From contig JAGAAC010000004.1 of the NCBI GenBank assembly GCA_017615475.1, forward strand, positions 1 through 33,688: a DNA stretch of 33,688 nucleotides, read 5' to 3'. The position numbers and the translations under genes were made by a program. The stretch is from Clostridia bacterium (lineage in GTDB: Bacteria > Bacillota > Clostridia > Christensenellales > Aristaeellaceae). Each line of letters starts with the position of its first letter. The stretch's first letter is position 1. The notes under the pieces are model-generated. The model searched no databases. It had not been told where the DNA came from and was given only the letters and a program-made list of their open reading frames with translations. Positions 29,652 to 33,688 of this stretch are shown here, one piece after another.

Positions 29652-32600
29652 ATCCAGGCCAGGTATTCGTCAGAAATGACCGCCTTGAACTTCGGCAGAT
29701 AATCGCTGAAATGTTCCAGGATCTCTCTGGCTTTCTCAGAGCCTGTCGCCTTCACATGCATCTCCAGCAGCCGGTTCAGTTCATCCGCCTGCTGTGCGGA
29801 GACTTCATAAAGCTTCACGTGTCCGGTATTCAGCCGGTCCTGCAGCCGGCCGTCTTCATCCAGCACCCAGGCCACGCCGCCGCTCATGCCAGCGGCAAAG
29901 TTGTCGCCCACGGGGCCAAGTACTGCCACCCGGCCGCCGGTCATGTATTCACAGCCGTGGTCACCCACGCCTTCCACTACCGCCCATGCGCCGGAATTGC
30001 GCACTGCGAAACGTTCGCCCGCCATGCCGGCCACAAAGGCATAGCCGCTGGTCGCACCGTACAGGGCGACGTTGCCGATCAGGGTATCTTCCTTTTTCCA
30101 GATGCTGTCCGCGGGCGGGCACACCGCCAGCGTTCCGCCGGAAAGACCTTTGCCCAGGTAGTCGTTCGCCACGCCGTAGAGGGTAATCTCCTGTCCGTGG
30201 GGCAGGAAGGCGCCGAAGGACTGACCGCCGCAGCCCTGGGCCTGGATATGCCGGTCGCCCTTCAGCATCGTACCGAAGGCCCGGTCCGTTGTCATCAGAT
30301 GTACATGGTCCTGGTACAGCCGCACATCCGCACGTTCTGACAGATGGAAGTCAAACTTCGCCGCAGGCTGGAAGTGGGTGTTCCGGGCAAATCCGGTCAG
30401 GTCGCTCAGATCCATGGCCGCGTTGTCCTTCATCACCAGCAGATCGCTGCGGCCCACCAGTTCGTCCACTGTCCGCGCGCCGAGTTTTGCCATGATTTCC
30501 CGCATCTGCTCCGCGATAAAGAGCATAAAGCGTTCCACATATTCCGGCTTACCCTTGAACCGCTTGCGCAGTTCCGGATTCTGGGTCGCGATGCCGAAAG
30601 GACAGGTGCCCAGCTGGCAGACCCGCATCATCCGGCAGCCCATGGTTACCAGAGGCGCCGTGGCGAAACCGAACTGTTCCGCACCCAGCAGCAGGGCTAC
30701 CATTACGTCATGTCCGGTCATCAGCTTACCGTCTGTTTCCAGCGTAACCGTCTGGCGCAGCCGGTTGCGGCAAAGCACCTGATGGGCTTCCGCCAGGCCG
30801 ATCTCCCAGGGCAGGCCCGCATGATGAACGCTGCTCATGGGAGCCGCACCGGTGCCGCCCTCGCCGCCGGAAATCAGGATTCCGCCAGCGCCGGCCTTGG
30901 CTACGCCGCTGGCAATGGTGCCCACACCGGCGGAAGACACCAGTTTCACGGTAATCTTGGCGTCCTCGTTGGCGCACTGCAGGTCGTAAATCAGTTCCGC
31001 CAGGTCTTCAATGGAATAGATATCATGATGCGGAGGCGGGGAAATCAGGGAGATCCCCGGAGTGGAGCAGCGGGTCTTTGCCACGCTGTCCGTCACCTTC
31101 GCGCCGGGCAGGTGTCCGCCCTCACCGGGCTTGGCGCCCTGCGCCATCTTGATCTGTATTTCTTTGGCAGAGAGCAGGTACTCCCGTGTCACGCCGAAGC
31201 GGCCGGATGCTACCTGCTTGATCGCGGAGTTCAGGTCTGTGCCGAAGCGCTCCGGCAGTTCACCGCCTTCACCGCTGTTGGAGCGGCCGCCCAGGTGGTT
31301 CATGGCCTTGGCCATACACTCATGAGCTTCCTGGGAAATGGAACCGTAACTCATGGCGCCGGTCCGGAACCGCTTCACGATTTCGGATGCAGCCTCCACT
31401 TCCTCCAGCGGAACCGGACGGCAGGCGTCATAATTGAAGGACAGCATGGAGCGGATGGTCCGCGGCCCTTCGTTTTCAATCCGGGCAGCATACTTGTCAA
31501 AGGCATCCTTGTCGTCTGTCCATACTGCCTGCTGAAGCAGATGAATGGTTTCCGGCGCATAAAGATGCTCTTCCGCCGCTTCGCCCCTTCTGTACTTGTG
31601 CTTGCCTTCACTGGTCAGTCCCGGTACGCCGGTTTCCGCGAACGCGGCTTCATGGTGATACCGGCTGTCCGCTTCGATCCGGTTCAGGTCGGTGCCGCCC
31701 AGGGAGCAGGGCGTGTTTGTGAAATAGGTTTTGACCAGGCCCTGATCCAGGCCTACAGCTTCGAACAGTTGTGCGCTCTGGTATGCCTGCAGTACGGAAA
31801 CGCCCATCTTGGAGGCAATCTTCAGCACTCCGGCGGTCAGCGCCTTGTCATAGTCTTTGATTGCGTCAGCCGCAGCCTTGTCAATTTGTCCGTCCGCGCA
31901 AAGAGCGCGTACGCAGGCATGTGCCAGGTACGGGTTCACCGCCCGGGCGCCGAAGCCGATCAGCATGGCCAGCTGGTGCACGTCCCTGGGTTCTCCGCTC
32001 TCCAGGATCACGGAAACCGCAGTACGCTTTTTCTTCCTGATCAGATGCTGTTCCAGGGCGGACACTGCCAGCAGCGAAGGGATCGCGATGGCATCCGGTC
32101 CGACGCCGCGGTCAGACAGGATCAGGATATTGATATGGTCACGGCAGGCCTGGTCACACACAGCGAAGAAGCGCTCAAGCGCGTCCCGCAGGCTGCCTTT
32201 TTTGTCATACAGCAAAGAGACTGTGCGCACAGAGAAGTCCGGATGGTCTATTTCCCGGATCCGCTGCAGTTCTTCCTCCGTCAGTACAGGGGAAGGCAGC
32301 TCCAGCACAGCGCTGTTTCCCGCTTCCCGGGAAAGCAGGTTGCCGTCGTCACCAACGTAGATGGAACAGTCAGTCTTCACTTCTTCCCGCAGTGCGTCAA
32401 TCGGCGGGTTGGTCACCTGGGCGAAACGCTGGCGGAAGTAGTCGTACACGGAAGGATGGGTTTTGGACAGCGCCGCCACAGGTACATCTGCGCCCATGGA
32501 AACGATGGGTTCCGTTCCCTTCGCCGCCATCGGCAGTACGATGTCCTGCACATCCTCCCAGGTATAATGAAATGCCTTACAGAGCTTTTCCCGCTCCGCT

Positions 32601-33688
32601 TCCGGCAGATTATCCTCTTTGATTTCGGTCGTCGGCAGATCCTCCAGCCGGACCAGCTTCTGCATCCACTCCGTATAGGGATGCTCCTGGGCAAAGCGGG
32701 TTTTCAGGGCCTCGCTTTCCGTCAGACGGCCGGTCTTCAGGTCAGCCTCCAGCACATCTCCGGCCTTCAGCTTCCACCGGCGCAGGATATGGGCATTCTC
32801 CTCAAACAGCACGCCTGCCTCGGAGGTCAGGATCAGCCGCCGGTCATCCGTCAGCGCGCAGCGCAGCGGCCGCAGGCCGTTCCGGTCCAGGGACGCGCAC
32901 ACCGTGTCACCGTCGGAATACAGGATCGCCGCTGGACCGTCCCAGGGCTCCATCATCGTGGCATAGTAGCGGTACAGGTCACGCCAGGCTGTTTCCTTTT
33001 TCAGTCCCTGCCAGGGTTCCGGCAGCAGGATCATTCCGGCCAGCGGCAGCGGGAATCCGTTCATGGCCAGGAACTCCAGGGTATTATCCAGCATCTGGCT
33101 GTCGCTTCCGTCCGGATCAACAACCGGAAGCACCCGCTTCATTTCCGCGCCCATCACGTCAGAGCGCATGGTCTCTTCACGCGCTTTCATCCTGTCATGG
33201 TTTCCGCGGATGGTATTGATTTCCCCGTTGTGCAGCAGCATCCGCTGGGGATGCGCCTTGCTCCAGGACGGGAAGGTATTGGTAGAGAAACGGGAATGCA
33301 CCATGGCCATACTGCTGGCATAGCGCACATCCTGCAGATCGTCATAGAAGGAGCGCAGCTGGTTTACCAGCATCATGCCCTTGTATACAATCGTACGGCT
33401 GGACAGGGAGCATACATACGCGTCCGTGTCCTGGTGTTCAAAAACACGCCGTAAAATATAAAGACGCCGGTCAAAGTCCTGACCGGCACCGGTCTCCTTC
33501 GGCCTTTTTAAAAAGCACTGTCGGATGCACGGCATTGTCCGCCGTGCTCCCGCGCCCAGCTGGGCCGGGTGGCAGGGTACCTCCCGCCACCCGAGCACCT
33601 GAATCCCTTCGGATTCCGCCAGCTGTTCAAAGAGTCTTGCTGTATTCTGAGCTCCGACTTCATCCTCCGGCAGGAAGAACATCCCCAC
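29642..33688 (-). CDS. gltB: Glutamate synthase large subunit, partial (N-terminus off the right edge)
   Basis: The 1348 visible residues cover most of the ~1500-residue GOGAT alpha subunit. In order: the remainder of the class II glutamine amidotransferase domain (HSRFSTNTFPSW, LLHNGEINTIRGN), the central domain, the FMN/synthase barrel (LISPPPHHDIYSIEDL, ILISGGEGGTGAAPMSS) with the [3Fe-4S] cysteines in CRMMRVCQLGTCPFGIATQ, and the C-terminal GXGXG beta-helix (GYAFVAGMAGERFAVRNSGA). The catalytic N-terminal cysteine and true start lie beyond 33688; the first visible codon (GTG) is only the window edge. The GltD partner is encoded downstream, making this the NADPH-type enzyme. The frame is intact with no frameshift. 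Confidence 0.97.
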   Translation of the reverse strand: MGMFFLPEDEVGAQNTARLFEQLAESEGIQVLGWREVPCHPAQLGAGARRTMPCIRQCFLKRPKETGAGQDFDRRLYILRRVFEHQDTDAYVCSLSSRTIVYKGMMLVNQLRSFYDDLQDVRYASSMAMVHSRFSTNTFPSWSKAHPQRMLLHNGEINTIRGNHDRMKAREETMRSDVMGAEMKRVLPVVDPDGSDSQMLDNTLEFLAMNGFPLPLAGMILLPEPWQGLKKETAWRDLYRYYATMMEPWDGPAAILYSDGDTVCASLDRNGLRPLRCALTDDRRLILTSEAGVLFEENAHILRRWKLKAGDVLEADLKTGRLTESEALKTRFAQEHPYTEWMQKLVRLEDLPTTEIKEDNLPEAEREKLCKAFHYTWEDVQDIVLPMAAKGTEPIVSMGADVPVAALSKTHPSVYDYFRQRFAQVTNPPIDALREEVKTDCSIYVGDDGNLLSREAGNSAVLELPSPVLTEEELQRIREIDHPDFSVRTVSLLYDKKGSLRDALERFFAVCDQACRDHINILILSDRGVGPDAIAIPSLLAVSALEQHLIRKKKRTAVSVILESGEPRDVHQLAMLIGFGARAVNPYLAHACVRALCADGQIDKAAADAIKDYDKALTAGVLKIASKMGVSVLQAYQSAQLFEAVGLDQGLVKTYFTNTPCSLGGTDLNRIEADSRYHHEAAFAETGVPGLTSEGKHKYRRGEAAEEHLYAPETIHLLQQAVWTDDKDAFDKYAARIENEGPRTIRSMLSFNYDACRPVPLEEVEAASEIVKRFRTGAMSYGSISQEAHECMAKAMNHLGGRSNSGEGGELPERFGTDLNSAIKQVASGRFGVTREYLLSAKEIQIKMAQGAKPGEGGHLPGAKVTDSVAKTRCSTPGISLISPPPHHDIYSIEDLAELIYDLQCANEDAKITVKLVSSAGVGTIASGVAKAGAGGILISGGEGGTGAAPMSSVHHAGLPWEIGLAEAHQVLCRNRLRQTVTLETDGKLMTGHDVMVALLLGAEQFGFATAPLVTMGCRMMRVCQLGTCPFGIATQNPELRKRFKGKPEYVERFMLFIAEQMREIMAKLGARTVDELVGRSDLLVMKDNAAMDLSDLTGFARNTHFQPAAKFDFHLSERADVRLYQDHVHLMTTDRAFGTMLKGDRHIQAQGCGGQSFGAFLPHGQEITLYGVANDYLGKGLSGGTLAVCPPADSIWKKEDTLIGNVALYGATSGYAFVAGMAGERFAVRNSGAWAVVEGVGDHGCEYMTGGRVAVLGPVGDNFAAGMSGGVAWVLDEDGRLQDRLNTGHVKLYEVSAQQADELNRLLEMHVKATGSEKAREILEHFSDYLPKFKAVISDEYLAWMNN

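Noticed and set aside
30344..33454. 1036-codon plus-strand open frame
   Set aside because: Antisense to gltB throughout; no promoter, ribosome site or recognisable domain. Long antisense frames are a by-product of codon bias here.

Overview
The window looks like a chromosomal segment of a Gram-positive, Clostridia-type bacterium (Bacillota). This rests on two T-box riboswitches, strong AGGAGG ribosome binding sites, consensus TTGACA/TATAAT promoters with 17-bp spacers, a [4Fe-4S] Bacillus-type PurF, and clostridial-style two-component and ABC genes. GC content is moderately high and codon choice is GC-rich, so long open frames antisense to real genes are common and are not annotated. I cannot name the genus. 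No rRNA, tRNA, phage, insertion sequence or CRISPR array is visible.

Left part (1-6.8 kb). A partial membrane protein and a TetR regulator/iron-sulfur flavoprotein pair lie on the minus strand; the TetR promoter carries two near-identical 18-bp palindromic operators. A DUF3795 cysteine-rich protein and an OmpR-type response regulator/histidine kinase pair follow, also on the minus strand and each with its own terminator. On the plus strand purF is preceded by a consensus promoter and a strong terminator-like hairpin inside its short leader. An alpha/beta-hydrolase esterase is encoded convergently to purF.

Centre (6.9-20.6 kb). A T-box leader, whose specifier I read as UUC (Phe), precedes a three-gene ABC importer of the TrpXYZ type (binding protein, permease, ATPase) and a DAHP synthase. 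A minus-strand block follows. In transcription order it holds a PreA-like dihydropyrimidine dehydrogenase with an extra N-terminal Fe-S domain, a Big_2-repeat secreted protein, a STAS anti-anti-sigma-like protein, a degenerate RsbW-like protein, and an ABCG-like exporter pair. The exporter ATPase has a fused membrane domain, and its permease carries a four-fold ~27-residue repeat in the predicted external loop. The glycogen branching enzyme glgB is divergent from the preA-like gene.

Right part (20.6-33.7 kb, minus strand). gltB (cut by the window edge) and gltD are followed by a Trp T-box (specifier UGG) and the full operon trpE-trpG-trpD-trpC-trpF-trpB-trpA, ending with a tandem-ACT protein. 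The two T-boxes show matched specificity: the variable antiterminator base is U in the Phe leader (pairs with A73) and C in the Trp leader (pairs with G73 of bacterial tRNA-Trp). The window therefore combines tRNA-sensed control of entry into the aromatic pathway (DAHP synthase), of probable aromatic uptake, and of the tryptophan branch, next to glutamate synthase.

A second window-wide signal is a family of AT-rich tandem heptamers (exactly 7-bp period, ATTCTTC/ATTATTA/ACTCTTC-like). They sit almost only at gene borders and in several cases supply the stop codon.
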